The notes under the pieces were generated by a model. That model was not told the DNA's origin. It did no database searches and saw only the letters and a program-made list of their open reading frames with translations. Below are positions 39,422-49,405 of a stretch of DNA of 64,000 nucleotides, piece by piece. The position numbers and the translations under genes were made by a program. The stretch lies in the NCBI RefSeq assembly GCF_947495715.1, contig NZ_CANLZU010000019.1, positions 40,727 through 104,726 of the forward strand, read 5' to 3'. This DNA is from an uncultured Oceanisphaera sp. Lineage in GTDB: Bacteria > Pseudomonadota > Gammaproteobacteria > Enterobacterales > Aeromonadaceae. Every line of letters starts with the position of its first letter. Within the stretch, counting starts at the first letter, position 1.

Positions 39422-40061
39422 AACACGCAGCTGGACATGGATACTGGTCGCCGCCCTGGTGGCGACGGCGGGCCTGGGGGGCGGCATCTGGTATGCGAGT
39501 CAACAAAACAGCCTGACCGAGGCGGTGGTACTGTACCCGGAACCTCGTGCACTCAAGGCGTTCGAGCTGACCGATGCCGACGGCCAGCCGTTCACCGAGC
39601 AGAGCCTGCTTGAACACTGGAGCCTGGTGTTTGTCGGTTATACCCATTGTCCCGATATCTGCCCCACCACCCTCTCGGATCTGGCACGAATCTATCCCGA
39701 GCTGACCCGGCTGAGCGACAAGGTGCAGGTGGTGTTTGTGTCGGCCGATCCGGCTCGCGATACTCCCGAGCGACTGAAAGCCTATACCGGTTACTTCAAT
39801 CCCGATTTTGTGGCGGCCACCGCCGACCATGAGCGGTTGACACCCGCGGTGCAGCAGTTGGGGCTGATTTACGGCATCTTCGAGCGGGACCAGACCGAGT
39901 ATCTGGTTGACCACTCCGCCTCCATCGCCCTGGTTAACCCCAAAGGGCAGTTGCACGCCTCCTTTCGTCCCGGTTTCGACGAGCAAAACCCGGTGCCGCT
40001 GGTCAACGGTGCCGAGCTGGTGAAAAATTTTTCCGGCATAGTGGCCCTCTGGGGCGATTAA
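39414..40061 (+). CDS. SCO1/SenC family copper chaperone
   Basis: A 215-residue membrane-anchored thioredoxin-fold protein. After an N-terminal helix ([19 protein letters not shown]) comes the copper-binding CxxxC in [17 protein letters not shown], and a distal His in [15 protein letters not shown] proteins deliver copper to, or reduce, the CuA site of subunit II. It is the last gene of the cox operon, which ends in a heptamer repeat array. Confidence 0.95.
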   Translation: MAKTRSWTWILVAALVATAGLGGGIWYASQQNSLTEAVVLYPEPRALKAFELTDADGQPFTEQSLLEHWSLVFVGYTHCPDICPTTLSDLARIYPELTRLSDKVQVVFVSADPARDTPERLKAYTGYFNPDFVAATADHERLTPAVQQLGLIYGIFERDQTEYLVDHSASIALVNPKGQLHASFRPGFDEQNPVPLVNGAELVKNFSGIVALWGD

Positions 40062-40071
40062 ACGATTAAAC

Positions 40072-40206
40072 AGTGAGGGGTGAGGGGTGAGGGGTGAGGG
40101 GTAAGGTGTGAGGCGTGAGGGGGCAATACGCCCTCACGCCGGGACCCTTGTCGGGTTATTGCTGCTCTCACCTTACCCTTTACACCTCACCCCTCACCCC
40201 TCACCA
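40072..40206. repeat. GGGGTGA heptamer array with facing complement, second locus
   Basis: About five GGGGTGA-type units (40072-40120) are followed by a 45-base spacer and the complementary CTCACCTTACCC...CACCCCTCACCCCTCACC (40166-40204), forming arms of about 40 bases. It lies between the SCO and MATE genes. It is the same unit as at 1851-1946; a lone copy (CTCACCCCTCAC) touches the trmA stop codon near 54994-55005. Confidence 0.85.
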
Positions 40207-40224
40207 AGTCATCAAGAGTTATTT

Positions 40225-41598
40225 ATGTGGTCATCTTTTCTTAACGGGGCCCGACACCGTCAGGTGTTTGCGCTGGCCCTGCCCATGGTGTTGTCCAATA
40301 TTACCGTCCCCTTGCTGGGGCTGGTGGACACCATCGTCATCGGCCATCTCGAACATGCCTATTACCTGGGTGGGGTGGCGGTGGGCGCCACCATCATCAG
40401 CCTGATCTTCTGGCTGCTGGGCTTTCTGCGCATGTCGACCACCGGCCTGGCGGCTCAGGCGGTGGGCGCCGGTGACGGCGAACGCCTGTTGCAGGTGCTG
40501 GCGCGGGGCCTGCTGCTGGCCTGGGGGCTGGCGCTGGCCATTTTGTTGCTGCAACAACCGTTGATGGAGCTGGCGTTCTGGCTGGTCGGGGGCAGTAGCG
40601 AGGTGCAGCTTTATGGCCGCGAGTATGTGACGGTCAGGATCTGGAGTGCGCCGGCGGCGCTGACCAACCTGGTGCTGCTGGGCTGGCTGCTGGGCAACCA
40701 GAATGCGCGGGCGCCGATGTGGTTGTTGATCCTGGGCAACGGGGCCAATATCCTGCTCGATATCTGGTTTGTGCTGGGGCTGGGCTGGCAGGTCAAGGGA
40801 GCGGCGGCGGCCTCGGTAGTGGCGGATTATCTGGCCATGGCGCTGGGCGCCTGGCTGGTATGGCGTACCCTGCAGGCGCGAGGCCTGATACCGTCGGCGG
40901 GGTTCTGGCAACGAACCCTGCACCTGGTGGCCTTCAAGCGGCTGCTGGGGCTGAACCGGGATATCTTCATTCGTGCACTCTGCCTGCAGCTGTGCTTCGC
41001 TTTCATGACGTTTCAGGGCGCACGACTGGGTGATGAGGTGCTGGCCGCCAATGCGGTGCTGATGAACTTTCTGATGTTCATCTCTTTCGGGCTGGACGGC
41101 TTCGCCTATGCGGTCGAGGCCATGGTGGGCAAGGCGGCAGGGGAGCGTAACCGCAGCGGATTCCGTCTGGCCTGTGGCCTTAACCTGTTCTGGGGCGGCG
41201 TGGTGGCCCTGTTGTTCACCCTGGTCTTTGCCCTGGCGGGTGAGCCCCTGATTGGACTGATTACCGACATTCCCGCCGTACGGACCCAGGCCTCCCTGTA
41301 TCTGCCCTGGCTGGTGTTGATGCCACTGGCGGCCTGTTGGTGTTTTATTCTCGATGGTATCTTTATCGGCACCACCCGGGGGCGCGAGATGCGCGACATG
41401 ATGCTGCTGTCGACCGCCGGCGTGTTTTTTCCGGTGTGGTGGCTGGCGCAGGAGCTGGGAAATCATGGCCTCTGGCTGGCCATGCTGTGCTTTATGCTGG
41501 CCCGGGGGCTGACCCTGGGCTGGGCCTGGTGGCGACTGGATCGCCGGCAGGGTTTTATGGTTCATGACGACGTGATGAGAGAAACCAACGATGTTTGA
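40225..41598 (+). CDS. dinF: MATE family efflux transporter, DinF-like
   Basis: About 457 residues with twelve predicted membrane helices and the two-fold MATE repeat. The start [20 protein letters not shown] and [10 protein letters not shown] are typical of the DinF branch. It would export organic cations or drugs by proton or sodium antiport. The ATG at 40225 is used; the frame extends upstream only through repeat DNA. In E. coli dinF directly follows lexA, but here the cox operon lies between. No SOS box is seen upstream. Confidence 0.85.
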   Translation: MWSSFLNGARHRQVFALALPMVLSNITVPLLGLVDTIVIGHLEHAYYLGGVAVGATIISLIFWLLGFLRMSTTGLAAQAVGAGDGERLLQVLARGLLLAWGLALAILLLQQPLMELAFWLVGGSSEVQLYGREYVTVRIWSAPAALTNLVLLGWLLGNQNARAPMWLLILGNGANILLDIWFVLGLGWQVKGAAAASVVADYLAMALGAWLVWRTLQARGLIPSAGFWQRTLHLVAFKRLLGLNRDIFIRALCLQLCFAFMTFQGARLGDEVLAANAVLMNFLMFISFGLDGFAYAVEAMVGKAAGERNRSGFRLACGLNLFWGGVVALLFTLVFALAGEPLIGLITDIPAVRTQASLYLPWLVLMPLAACWCFILDGIFIGTTRGREMRDMMLLSTAGVFFPVWWLAQELGNHGLWLAMLCFMLARGLTLGWAWWRLDRRQGFMVHDDVMRETNDV

Positions 41599-42055
41599 TA
41601 TTGCGCTTTACGAGCCGGAGATAGCCCCCAATACCGGCAACATCATGCGGCTGGCGCGTAACAACGGCTGCCATCTGCACCTGATTGAACCGCTCGGCTT
41701 TGATCTGGAAGAAAAAAAACTGCGCCGGGCCGGGCTGGATTATGCCGACTTTGGCCGTATCAGCGTGCATAAGGACTATGCGGCGTTTTTGCAGGCGGTG
41801 GCGGGGCAGCGGATTTTTGCCTGTACCACCAAGGGCAGCCGACCCCATCATGAGCCCGCCTATCAACCCGGCGATGTACTGCTGTTCGGGCCCGAAACCC
41901 GCGGGTTGCCGGACCAGGTGCTGGCGTCGGTGGCACCGGCGCAGCGTATTCGTATTCCCATGCAGCCGGACAGCCGCAGCCTGAATCTGTCCAACGCGGT
42001 GGCGGTGATCAGTTACGAAGCCTGGCGCCAGCACGACTTTGCCGGGGCGCTGTGA
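41591..42055 (+). CDS. trmL: tRNA (cytidine(34)-2'-O)-methyltransferase TrmL
   Basis: A 154-residue SPOUT-class enzyme that methylates the wobble nucleotide of leucine tRNAs with SAM. Motifs are [31 protein letters not shown] and the knot-forming [20 protein letters not shown]. Length matches E. coli TrmL (157). The start overlaps the MATE gene by 8 bases. Confidence 0.96.
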   Translation: MFDIALYEPEIAPNTGNIMRLARNNGCHLHLIEPLGFDLEEKKLRRAGLDYADFGRISVHKDYAAFLQAVAGQRIFACTTKGSRPHHEPAYQPGDVLLFGPETRGLPDQVLASVAPAQRIRIPMQPDSRSLNLSNAVAVISYEAWRQHDFAGAL

Positions 42056-42143
42056 GGCGATGGCGGGTGATGAACTCTTTCCGGTACCAACATAGGTGCG
42101 GGACAGGGGTATACTGGAACAAATTTAATTTAGCGGCTGACGC

Positions 42144-43079
42144 ATGACAAATTCCACTTCCTATTCTCGTCTGGTCACCACGGCAGCGGTGGCCGCCACC
42201 CTGGTGGCCGGACTGATGATTCTGGCGAAATTGTTTGCCTGGTTTTATACCGGTTCGGCCAGCATGCTGGCCTCGCTGACCGACTCGCTGCTCGATATCA
42301 GCGCCTCGCTTATCAACCTGATGGCCATCCGTTATGCGCTGGTGCCGCCGGACAAGGATCATCGCTTCGGTCACGGCAAGGCGGAATCACTGGCCGGGCT
42401 GGCCCAGTCCGCCTTCATCAGCGGCTCGGCCATTTTCCTGATTATCAACGGCATCTCCCGGCTGTTTAACCAGCAGGAAGTCACCCATGCGGAGCTGGGT
42501 ATCTGGGTGATGCTGTTTTCGCTGGTGTTGACCATTGGTCTGGTGTTGTATCAGGGGTATGTGATCAAGCGAACCGACTCGGTGGCGATTCGCGCCGATC
42601 AGCTGCACTATCGCTCGGATATTCTGCTCAACGTCGGCGTGCTGGTGGCGATAGCACTGGCCTGGTTTGGCTGGCACTGGGCCGATGCAGCTTTTGCACT
42701 GCTGATCGGGGCTTATATTCTCAAGGGCGCGCTGAAAATCGGTTATGACGCGGTGCAGATGCTGCTTGACCGGCGGTTGCCGGAAGCGGAGCAAAAGCGC
42801 ATTATTGAGACTTGCCTGGCGGTAGAGGGCGTCTACGGGCTGCATGAACTGCGTACCCGACAGTCGGGACCAACCCGGTTTATCCAGCTGCATCTGGAGC
42901 TGGACGACAAGTTACCCCTGGTGCGCGCCCATCGCATTGCCGATCAGGCCGAGCGGGAACTGCATCAGTTGTTCCCCGATACCGACGTTATTATTCATAT
43001 GGACCCCATCTCGGTCCTGCCTCGAGAAGCCCATTCTCAGGATATGAGCGAACATAAATTCATAGAAGACAAGGTTTAA
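42144..43079 (+). CDS. fieF: Ferrous-iron/zinc efflux pump FieF (cation diffusion facilitator)
   Basis: A 311-residue inner-membrane antiporter exporting Fe2+ or Zn2+ in exchange for protons. Six helices are followed by a cytoplasmic metal domain. The transport site residues sit in LTDSLLDISASLI and DQLHYRSDILLN; PPDKDHRFGHGKAESLAGL is the family loop. Length is close to E. coli FieF (300). It is followed after 3 bases by cysE. Confidence 0.93.
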   Translation: MTNSTSYSRLVTTAAVAATLVAGLMILAKLFAWFYTGSASMLASLTDSLLDISASLINLMAIRYALVPPDKDHRFGHGKAESLAGLAQSAFISGSAIFLIINGISRLFNQQEVTHAELGIWVMLFSLVLTIGLVLYQGYVIKRTDSVAIRADQLHYRSDILLNVGVLVAIALAWFGWHWADAAFALLIGAYILKGALKIGYDAVQMLLDRRLPEAEQKRIIETCLAVEGVYGLHELRTRQSGPTRFIQLHLELDDKLPLVRAHRIADQAERELHQLFPDTDVIIHMDPISVLPREAHSQDMSEHKFIEDKV

Positions 43080-43082
43080 CCC

Positions 43083-43865
43083 ATGGAAGACGGCATTCAA
43101 TCCAGCACCTGGTTGCGCATCCGCGAAGAAGCCCAGCGGATGATTGCAGAAGAGCCGATGCTCGGCAGTTTTTATTATTCGACCATCCTCAACCACGACA
43201 CGCTCAAATGCTCGCTGAGCTTTATTCTGGCCAACAAGCTGGAAAGCTCGGTGATGCCGGCAATTAGCCTGCGGGAAGTGATCGAAATGGTGGTGGATGC
43301 CGAGCCGACCATTCTGGATATGGCCGCCATGGACATTTGTGCGGTACAGGAGCGGGATCCGGCGGTGGAGCTGTTTTCCACGCCATTGCTCTATCTTAAA
43401 GGCTTCCATGCCTTGCAGGGCTACCGGATTGGCAACTGGCTGTGGCGGCATGGCCGCCGAGCCCTGGCTACCTACCTGCAAAACCAGATTTCGGTGGTGT
43501 TCGGGGTCGACGTACACCCGGCGGCGCGTATCGGAAAAGGCATCATGTTCGATCATGCCACCGGCATAGTGGTGGGCGAAACCGCGGTGATTGAAGACGA
43601 TGTTTCCATACTGCAAGGCGTCACCCTGGGCGGTACCGGCAAGGAATGCGGCGACCGTCACCCCAAGATTCGCGAAGGCGTGATGATCGGCGCCGGCGCC
43701 AAGATTCTGGGCAATATCGATGTGGGTACCGGTGCCAAGATTGGTGCCGGCAGTGTGGTGTTGGAGCCGGTGCCGCCCCACACCACGGTAGCCGGCGTAC
43801 CGGCCCGGGTGGTCGGCCGTCCCGGTTCGGACAAGCCGTCACTGGATATGAGTCAGAATATTTGA
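43083..43865 (+). CDS. cysE: Serine O-acetyltransferase
   Basis: A 260-residue enzyme of cysteine synthesis, making O-acetylserine from serine and acetyl-CoA. An N-terminal helical domain precedes a left-handed beta-helix with IGKGIMFDHATGIVVGETAV, and the catalytic region TLGGTGKECGDRHPKIREGV. The C-terminal tail ends LDMSQNI, with the terminal Ile that in other CysE proteins docks into CysK. About 13 residues shorter than the E. coli enzyme. Confidence 0.96.
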   Translation: MEDGIQSSTWLRIREEAQRMIAEEPMLGSFYYSTILNHDTLKCSLSFILANKLESSVMPAISLREVIEMVVDAEPTILDMAAMDICAVQERDPAVELFSTPLLYLKGFHALQGYRIGNWLWRHGRRALATYLQNQISVVFGVDVHPAARIGKGIMFDHATGIVVGETAVIEDDVSILQGVTLGGTGKECGDRHPKIREGVMIGAGAKILGNIDVGTGAKIGAGSVVLEPVPPHTTVAGVPARVVGRPGSDKPSLDMSQNI

Positions 43866-44006
43866 GACTTTTGTTGACGCAACCGGCATAAATTTGCGGT
43901 AAACGGCATCGTGATACACGGGGCCGCTTGTCGTCTTGCGGTGGCCGGGGTATCCTCGGCGCTGTGGGGCCTGCGGGCCGGATAACCGTTATTTAGGGGT
44001 GAGTGC

Positions 44007-44216
44007 ATGTCTTTTGATGTATTGGAAAAACTGGAATCCAAAATCCAGGCGGCAGTGGACACCATTTCCTTGTTGCAAATGGAAGTGGACGAGCTGAAAG
44101 ATCAAAACGGCCAGCTGGGCGAAGAAAACCAGCAGCTGAAGCAGCAGCACGATGCGTGGCAAGAGCGCCTGCGGGTGTTGCTGGGTAAAATCGATCAGGT
44201 TGAAGAAAGCGCCTGA
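44007..44216 (+). CDS. zapB: Cell division protein ZapB
   Basis: A 69-residue, almost wholly coiled-coil protein ([20 protein letters not shown], then heptads such as [19 protein letters not shown]). ZapB stimulates Z-ring assembly together with ZapA. Length and position beside rraA and hslU match E. coli. The 140-base gap upstream holds a TTGACG (43874) that may be a -35, with no convincing -10. Confidence 0.93.
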   Translation: MSFDVLEKLESKIQAAVDTISLLQMEVDELKDQNGQLGEENQQLKQQHDAWQERLRVLLGKIDQVEESA

Positions 44217-44221
44217 ACCAT

Positions 44222-44242
44222 AACGCCGGCATGACCGGCGTT
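44222..44242 (+). terminator. Hairpin directly after zapB
   Basis: AACGCCGG / CCGGCGTT with a CATGA loop, followed by ATTCG. The T-run is weak; the stronger terminator is the next one. Confidence 0.5.
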
Positions 44243-44277
44243 ATTCGTATCAGCCGTTACCATTGGCCGATAACGAC

Positions 44278-44306
44278 AAAAGGCCAGCCCTCGGGCTGGC
44301 CTTTTT
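44278..44306. terminator. Bidirectional terminator between zapB and rraA
   Basis: An AAAAGGCCAGCCC / GGGCTGGCCTTTTT stem with a 2-base apex (TC). It has A-runs on one side and T-runs on the other, so it can serve both convergent genes. Confidence 0.9.
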
Positions 44307-44324
44307 GTATTGTGATGGTACTGA

Positions 44325-44810
44325 TTATTCGATATCCAGCGGCTCGGGAGACAGAATAATGCCCGTGGTGTCGGCATAGAGATGATCGGCCGGCAAGAAG
44401 GTGACGCCACCGAAGTTGACCGGAATTTCCCGATCGCCAATTTCGCTGTCATCGGCACCGACCGGAATGGAGGCCAGGGCCTGAATACCGATATCCAGAT
44501 CTTCCAGCGCATCTACCTCGCGGACCGAACCATAGCAGACGATGCCTTCCCAGCCGTTTTCCGCCGCGGTTTCGGCGATGTCCGCATCAAGCAGTGCCCG
44601 GCGCAGCGAGCCGCCGCCGTCGATCAGTAATACTCGACCCACACCGTTCTCTTTTACCGCCGCCATGATGAGGCCACAGGACTCGAAACACTTGATGGTG
44701 GAAATGGTGCCGCCGAAGGAATTACGGCCGCCAAAGCTGGAGAACATGGGTTCGACCACGTCCACCATGTCAATATAGGTATCGCACAGTTCTGAAGTAT
44801 TGTATTCCAT
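44325..44810 (-). CDS. rraA: Ribonuclease E activity regulator RraA
   Basis: A 161-residue protein, the same length as E. coli RraA, which binds RNase E and inhibits mRNA decay. It starts [20 protein letters not shown], with [20 protein letters not shown] and [20 protein letters not shown] typical of the family. The frame opens at 44876, but the ATG at 44810 gives the family start. Located between zapB and hslU, as in enterics. Confidence 0.96.
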   Translation of the reverse strand: MEYNTSELCDTYIDMVDVVEPMFSSFGGRNSFGGTISTIKCFESCGLIMAAVKENGVGRVLLIDGGGSLRRALLDADIAETAAENGWEGIVCYGSVREVDALEDLDIGIQALASIPVGADDSEIGDREIPVNFGGVTFLPADHLYADTTGIILSPEPLDIE

Positions 44811-44849
44811 GGAATCAGCCACATCTGGAAACAAGGTGATCCCAAGTAT

Positions 44850-44897
44850 AAAGAGGCGGGAGCGGTTTTCAATCACAATCGTGTGACCGCTCCCGTC
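44850..44897 (-). terminator. Hairpin downstream of hslU
   Basis: On the minus strand, GGGAGCGGT pairs with ACCGCTCCC around a 19-base loop and is followed by GCCTCTTT. A probable end for the hslVU transcript, with a weak T-tract. Confidence 0.5.
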
Positions 44898-44908
44898 TGC
44901 AGGTTGGG

Positions 44909-46237
44909 TTAGAGGATGTAGCGGCTCAGATCTTCGTCTTCGACCAGGTTCTTGAGGTAGCGATCCACATAGTCTTCGTCTACCAGAATGGAGTCACCGG
45001 ACTTGTCGGACGCCTCGAATGACAGCTCGTCCAGCAGCCGCTCCATGATGGTGTGCAACCGGCGAGCACCGATGTTTTCGGTGGTCTCGTTCACGCGCCA
45101 GGCGGCTTCGGCCAGACGGCGAATACCGGCCTTGGTGAAGTCGACAGTCACGTTTTCGGTGGCCAGCAGCGCCTTGTACTGCTCGGTCAGCGAGGCGTTG
45201 GGCTCGGTGAGAATGCGCTCGAAGTCATCGGTATTCAGCGAGTCCAGCTCGACCCGAATGGGCAGACGACCCTGCAGCTCGGGGATCAGATCCGACGGCT
45301 TGGCGACCTGGAAGGCGCCGGAGGCGATAAACAGCATGTGATCGGTGCGCACCATGCCGTGCTTGGTGTTGACGGAGCTGCCTTCAATCAGCGGCAGCAG
45401 ATCCCGTTGCACCCCTTCACGGGACACATCGGGGCCGGAGCTTTCGCCGCGTTTACAGATTTTGTCGAACTCGTCGATGAAGACGATGCCCTGGTTTTCC
45501 ACCGCGTGAATGGCCTGCTCTTTCAGCTCTTCCGGATTCAGCAACTTGGCGGCTTCCTCCTCGATCAGCAGCTTGACGGCGTCCTTGATTTTCATCTTGC
45601 GCTGTTTGCTGGTGTTGCCGGACAGGTTCTGGAACATGCCCTGCAGCTGGTTGGTCATCTCTTCCATGCCGGGCGGCGACATGATCTCCACGCCCATTTG
45701 CGGGGCCGAGACATTGATTTCGATTTCCTTGTCGTCCAGCTGGCCTTCACGCAGCTTCTTGCGGAAGATCTGGCGGCTGTTGCTGTTGTCGGCCTTCTCT
45801 TCTTCGCCCCAGGTGTTGCGCGGGTTGGGCAGCAGGGCATCCAGCACCCGTTCTTCCGCCGCCTCTTCGGCGCGGTGACGGAATTTTTCCATCTCCTGCT
45901 CGCGGGTCATCTTCATGGCGATATCGGTGAGATCGCGAATGATGGTGTCTACTTCCTTGCCGACGTAGCCGACTTCGGTGAACTTGGTCGCTTCTACCTT
46001 GATGAAGGGAGCGTTGGCCAGCTTGGCCAGACGACGGGCGATTTCGGTCTTGCCGACCCCGGTCGGGCCTATCATCAGAATGTTCTTGGGGGTAACTTCC
46101 TGGCGCAGATCTGGGGTCAGTTGCATACGACGCCAGCGGTTACGCAGGGCAATGGCCACGGCGCGTTTGGCCGCAGCCTGGCCGACGATATGGCGGTCCA
46201 GCTCGTGGACGATTTCTCTTGGGGTCATATCAGACAT
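44909..46237 (-). CDS. hslU: ATP-dependent protease ATPase subunit HslU
   Basis: A 442-residue AAA+ unfoldase (E. coli 443) that feeds proteins to HslV. It starts [20 protein letters not shown]; Walker A is [15 protein letters not shown], Walker B is [10 protein letters not shown], and the C-terminal tail ends in [10 protein letters not shown], the segment that inserts into HslV. The ATG at 46237 is preferred over the longer frame. It lies 48 bases after hslV in the same transcript. Confidence 0.98.
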   Translation of the reverse strand: MSDMTPREIVHELDRHIVGQAAAKRAVAIALRNRWRRMQLTPDLRQEVTPKNILMIGPTGVGKTEIARRLAKLANAPFIKVEATKFTEVGYVGKEVDTIIRDLTDIAMKMTREQEMEKFRHRAEEAAEERVLDALLPNPRNTWGEEEKADNSNSRQIFRKKLREGQLDDKEIEINVSAPQMGVEIMSPPGMEEMTNQLQGMFQNLSGNTSKQRKMKIKDAVKLLIEEEAAKLLNPEELKEQAIHAVENQGIVFIDEFDKICKRGESSGPDVSREGVQRDLLPLIEGSSVNTKHGMVRTDHMLFIASGAFQVAKPSDLIPELQGRLPIRVELDSLNTDDFERILTEPNASLTEQYKALLATENVTVDFTKAGIRRLAEAAWRVNETTENIGARRLHTIMERLLDELSFEASDKSGDSILVDEDYVDRYLKNLVEDEDLSRYIL

Positions 46238-46285
46238 AATCAAATCCTGTGGTGCGGGCAGGCTTGCCACCTGCCCGAAAGCAAA

Positions 46286-46816
46286 TCAGTGGCTGTAATC
46301 CAGCTCTTCGACGGTCAGGTTACCATTGGTAAAGACGCAGATGTCGCCAGCAATGGTCAGCGCCTTTTCGACGATGTCATGGGCTTCCAGCTCGGTATTT
46401 TCCAGCAGGGCGCGAGCGGCGGACTGGGCGAAGGAGCCGCCGGAACCAATGGCGATCAGATCCTGTTCGGGCTGCACCACGTCGCCGTTACCGGTAATGA
46501 TGAAGGAGTTCTTGTCGTCGGCCACCGCCAGCAGGGCCTCTAATCGGCGCAGGCTGCGGTCGGTTCGCCAGTCTTTGGCCAGCGCCACGGCGGCGCGTTC
46601 CAGGTTGCCCTGATGCGCCTGCAGCTTGGCTTCAAAGCGTTCCAGCAGGGTAAAGGCGTCGGCGGTGCCACCGGCAAAACCGGCCAGTACCTTGCCGTTA
46701 AACAGGCGGTGTACCTTGCGGGCATTGCCTTTCATGACGGTGTTGCCCAGGGAAACCTGGCCATCGCCGCCGATAACCACTTTGCCGTTACGGCGAACTG
46801 AAACGATCGTTGTCAC
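46286..46816 (-). CDS. hslV: ATP-dependent protease peptidase subunit HslV
   Basis: A 176-residue threonine protease, identical in length to E. coli HslV. The start is a GTG at 46816, giving [20 protein letters not shown], so the catalytic threonine directly follows the initiator Met as required; GAGG lies about 6 bases upstream. A start at 46828 would bury the catalytic Thr. It forms the two-gene hslVU unit, with a sigma-32-like promoter upstream. Confidence 0.97.
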   Translation of the reverse strand: MTTIVSVRRNGKVVIGGDGQVSLGNTVMKGNARKVHRLFNGKVLAGFAGGTADAFTLLERFEAKLQAHQGNLERAAVALAKDWRTDRSLRRLEALLAVADDKNSFIITGNGDVVQPEQDLIAIGSGGSFAQSAARALLENTELEAHDIVEKALTIAGDICVFTNGNLTVEELDYSH

Positions 46817-46873
46817 TAAAAACCTCACTTGACGGTGTAGCCAGCCTGGCTGGCAGAAATGTCATTAACAACG

Positions 46874-46903
46874 AAATGGGGACGGCAGCGAGCGAGATCA
46901 ACC
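46874..46903 (-). promoter_or_regulatory. Probable sigma-32 (heat-shock) promoter of hslVU
   Basis: On the minus strand GGTTGATC (46903-46896, resembling CTTGAAA) is followed, 15 bases after the end of TTGATC, by CCCCATTT (46881-46874), a perfect match to the sigma-32 -10 box. The -35 overlaps the ftsN stop. The leader would be roughly 50 bases and contains a CCAGCC / GGCTGG palindrome. Confidence 0.6.
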
Positions 46904-47482
46904 CTCCCAGAACCAGATTGCACAATCACTCACGGCTTTTGCCTTGATCAGCTTGTGTTTGTGCTGTTCTGCCAGTCGTTTGCTATCGTAAGGCCCCAGG
47001 ATCACGCGGTGCCAGGAGCTGCCGCTTTTATGGCGAACCTGAGCCACCAGCCCCTGAAAGGCAATTTTGGCCTTCAGTCGCTCGGCCTGGGCCGAGGAGC
47101 GGAAAGAGCCGCATTGCATCAGGTAAGGCCGGGTCGACTCTTCCGCCTCGGGCACATTGACCACCACTTCCTTGTTTTCCAGTTGCTCGATATAGCGCCA
47201 CTTTTCCACCGGTTTCTGATCGATGGGATTCACCGGTTTGGGCGGTGCCTGGGTGTGGGTAACGGCAGGCGGTGGCTCAGGACTACGATGGTCGGCGGCG
47301 CCCTTGATGATGGAAATCAGGTAGCCCAGGGCGCCTGCCAGCATCAGTATCAGTATGATGGCCAGCCAGGGAACGCGTCGTTGTGGTGCGCGGCTGCGAC
47401 TGCCGCCCCGGGCGGGGCGGCTGTTGCTTTTGCCTTTGCTTGTGCTTTTGGGCTTGCTGCGCCGGACGTAATCCCTGGGCAT
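46898..47482 (-). CDS. ftsN: Cell division protein FtsN (SPOR domain)
   Basis: A 194-residue bitopic protein. A very basic cytoplasmic start (PRDYVRRSKPKSTSKGKSN) precedes one membrane helix (WLAIILILMLAGALGYLISI), a Pro-rich periplasmic linker and a C-terminal SPOR domain (PYLMQCGSFRSSAQAERLKA; HRVILGPYDSKRLAEQHKHK) that binds denuded septal peptidoglycan. Shorter linker than E. coli FtsN (319). It begins 3 bases after argS. Confidence 0.9.
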   Translation of the reverse strand: MPRDYVRRSKPKSTSKGKSNSRPARGGSRSRAPQRRVPWLAIILILMLAGALGYLISIIKGAADHRSPEPPPAVTHTQAPPKPVNPIDQKPVEKWRYIEQLENKEVVVNVPEAEESTRPYLMQCGSFRSSAQAERLKAKIAFQGLVAQVRHKSGSSWHRVILGPYDSKRLAEQHKHKLIKAKAVSDCAIWFWEG

Positions 47483-47485
47483 GGG

Positions 47486-49240
47486 TTACATGCGCTCCAT
47501 GGTGTCGATGCCGAGCAGCGACAGGCCCTGCTTCAGTACCTTGGCGGTAGCCGCACACAGACGCAGGCGGCTGCTGCGTTCTTCGGCGCTGACCCCCTCC
47601 TTGTTGATGGGGCAGGCTTCATAGAAGCTCATGAAGGCGCCGGACAGCTCGTACAGATACAGACACATCAGGTGCGGCAAGCCCTTGTCGGCCACCGACT
47701 TCACGGTGTCGTTGAACTGCACCAGTTTCTGGGCCAGGGCTTCTTCGGCCGGGGCCTGAATGCTGATTTGGCCCTGCAGGGCATCGGCGGTGACGCCGGC
47801 CTTGCGGAAGATGGACTGCACCCGGGTATAGGCATACTGCAGATAAGGCGCCGTGTTGCCCTCGAACGACAGCATGTTGTCCCAGTCGAAGATGTAATCG
47901 GTGGTACGGCTCTTGGACAGATCTGCGTATTTCACCGCGGCCATGGCGACCCGGCTGACGACCTGCTGTTTTTCTGCGTCGCTGAGGCCGGTGTCTTTTT
48001 TCGCCAGCAGGGCGGCGGCGCGTTCTTCTGCCTCGTTGAGCAGGTCCACCAGCTTGATGGTGCCGCCGGAGCGGGTCTTGAACGGACGACCGTCCTTGCC
48101 CAGCATCATGCCGAAGGCGTGGTGTTCCAGGCTGACCGACTCGGGAATGTAACCGGCTTTGCGCACTATGCTCCAGGCCTGCATCAGATGCTGGTGCTGG
48201 CGGGAGTCGATGAAGTACAGCACCCGATCGGCGCCCAGCTGCTCGTAACGGTATTTGGCGCAGGCGATGTCGGTGGTGGTGTAGAGGTAGCCGCCGTCCT
48301 TCTTGCGGATGATGACGCCCATGGGGTCACCGTCCTTGTTCCTGTACTCGTCCAGATAGACCACGATGGCGCCTTCGTCTTCTACCGCCAGTCCTTTTTG
48401 CTGCAGGTCGGCGACGATGGGTGCCAGCATGGTGTTGTACATGCTCTCGCCCATCACGTTGGCCGGGGTCAGCGACACGTTGAGTCGGTCGTAAACCTGC
48501 TGGTTATGCAGCAGGGTAATGTCGACCAGTTTCTGCCACATGGCCAGACAGTAGGCATCGCCACCCTGCAACTTCACCACGTAGCCCCGGGCACGCTCGG
48601 CAAAGTCCGGATCCGCGTCATACTGCTGCTTGGACTCGCGATAGAACTGTTCCAGATCCGACAGGCCGGAAGATAATACGTCCGGGTTTTCCTGCTCCAG
48701 CTTCTCCAGATAGGCGATCAGCATGCCGAACTGGGTGCCCCAGTCGCCGATGTGGTTGGCCCGAATCACCTTGTGACCGAGAAACTCCAGGGTGCGCACC
48801 ACGGCGTCGCCGATAATGGTGGAGCGCAGGTGGCCCACGTGCATTTCCTTGGCCACGTTGGGGGCCGAGTAATCCACCACCACGGTTTGCGGCTGCTCTA
48901 CCACCGGTACGTTGGCGCGTTCGTCGGCGACCATGGCGTCTATCTGACGTGCCAGCCAGTCGCTGTCGAGAAAGAAGTTGATGAAGCCGGGGCCGGCCAG
49001 CTCGGTCTTGGCCACCAGCTCGGAGGCGGGCAGGTTGTCGACCAGCAATTGGGCCAGAGCGCGGGGATTTTGTCCGGCGGGCTTGGCCAGCAACAATGCC
49101 AGATTGGTGGCCAGATCTCCGTGAGCCTTGTCTTTGGTTCGGTCTACCTGGATGCGGGGAGCCAGTTCGGCAGGCAGCTTGCCTTGCTGTTTCAGGATAG
49201 AGACCGTCTGCTCAAGCAGCGCTTGAATATGTTCTTTCAT
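47486..49240 (-). CDS. argS: Arginyl-tRNA synthetase
   Basis: A 584-residue class I synthetase charging tRNA-Arg. The HIGH motif is the HVGH in [15 protein letters not shown], the Arg-binding site includes [11 protein letters not shown], and the C-terminal anticodon domain ends [10 protein letters not shown], the usual ArgRS tail. It lacks a canonical KMSKS, as most ArgRSs do; [11 protein letters not shown] marks that region. E. coli ArgS is 577 residues. It occupies the position held by cytR in enterics. Confidence 0.97.
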   Translation of the reverse strand: MKEHIQALLEQTVSILKQQGKLPAELAPRIQVDRTKDKAHGDLATNLALLLAKPAGQNPRALAQLLVDNLPASELVAKTELAGPGFINFFLDSDWLARQIDAMVADERANVPVVEQPQTVVVDYSAPNVAKEMHVGHLRSTIIGDAVVRTLEFLGHKVIRANHIGDWGTQFGMLIAYLEKLEQENPDVLSSGLSDLEQFYRESKQQYDADPDFAERARGYVVKLQGGDAYCLAMWQKLVDITLLHNQQVYDRLNVSLTPANVMGESMYNTMLAPIVADLQQKGLAVEDEGAIVVYLDEYRNKDGDPMGVIIRKKDGGYLYTTTDIACAKYRYEQLGADRVLYFIDSRQHQHLMQAWSIVRKAGYIPESVSLEHHAFGMMLGKDGRPFKTRSGGTIKLVDLLNEAEERAAALLAKKDTGLSDAEKQQVVSRVAMAAVKYADLSKSRTTDYIFDWDNMLSFEGNTAPYLQYAYTRVQSIFRKAGVTADALQGQISIQAPAEEALAQKLVQFNDTVKSVADKGLPHLMCLYLYELSGAFMSFYEACPINKEGVSAEERSSRLRLCAATAKVLKQGLSLLGIDTMERM

Positions 49241-49405
49241 TATCAGTTCACCAAATTTAAGACAAGGTTGGAGATAACCCGGGGGAAGAAATTCTACTCA
49301 TAACGGGTGCAGAAAACTACCGTCAAGGCAAGGCGAGAGCGCCGATTGAAAGTGGAGCGGATAAAAAAGGGTCTTTATGGCTACTTCATAAAGGAGGGAT
49401 CTGCC

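Noticed and set aside
40231..41565. 444-codon minus-strand open frame
   Set aside because: Antisense to the MATE transporter; composition typical of a shadow frame.
45053..46543. 496-codon plus-strand open frame
   Set aside because: It is antisense to hslU and hslV, which are unmistakable; long antisense frames are expected in GC-rich genes.
46859..48676. 605-codon plus-strand open frame
   Set aside because: Antisense to ftsN and argS; no family resemblance, and His/Gly/Gln-rich composition typical of shadow frames.
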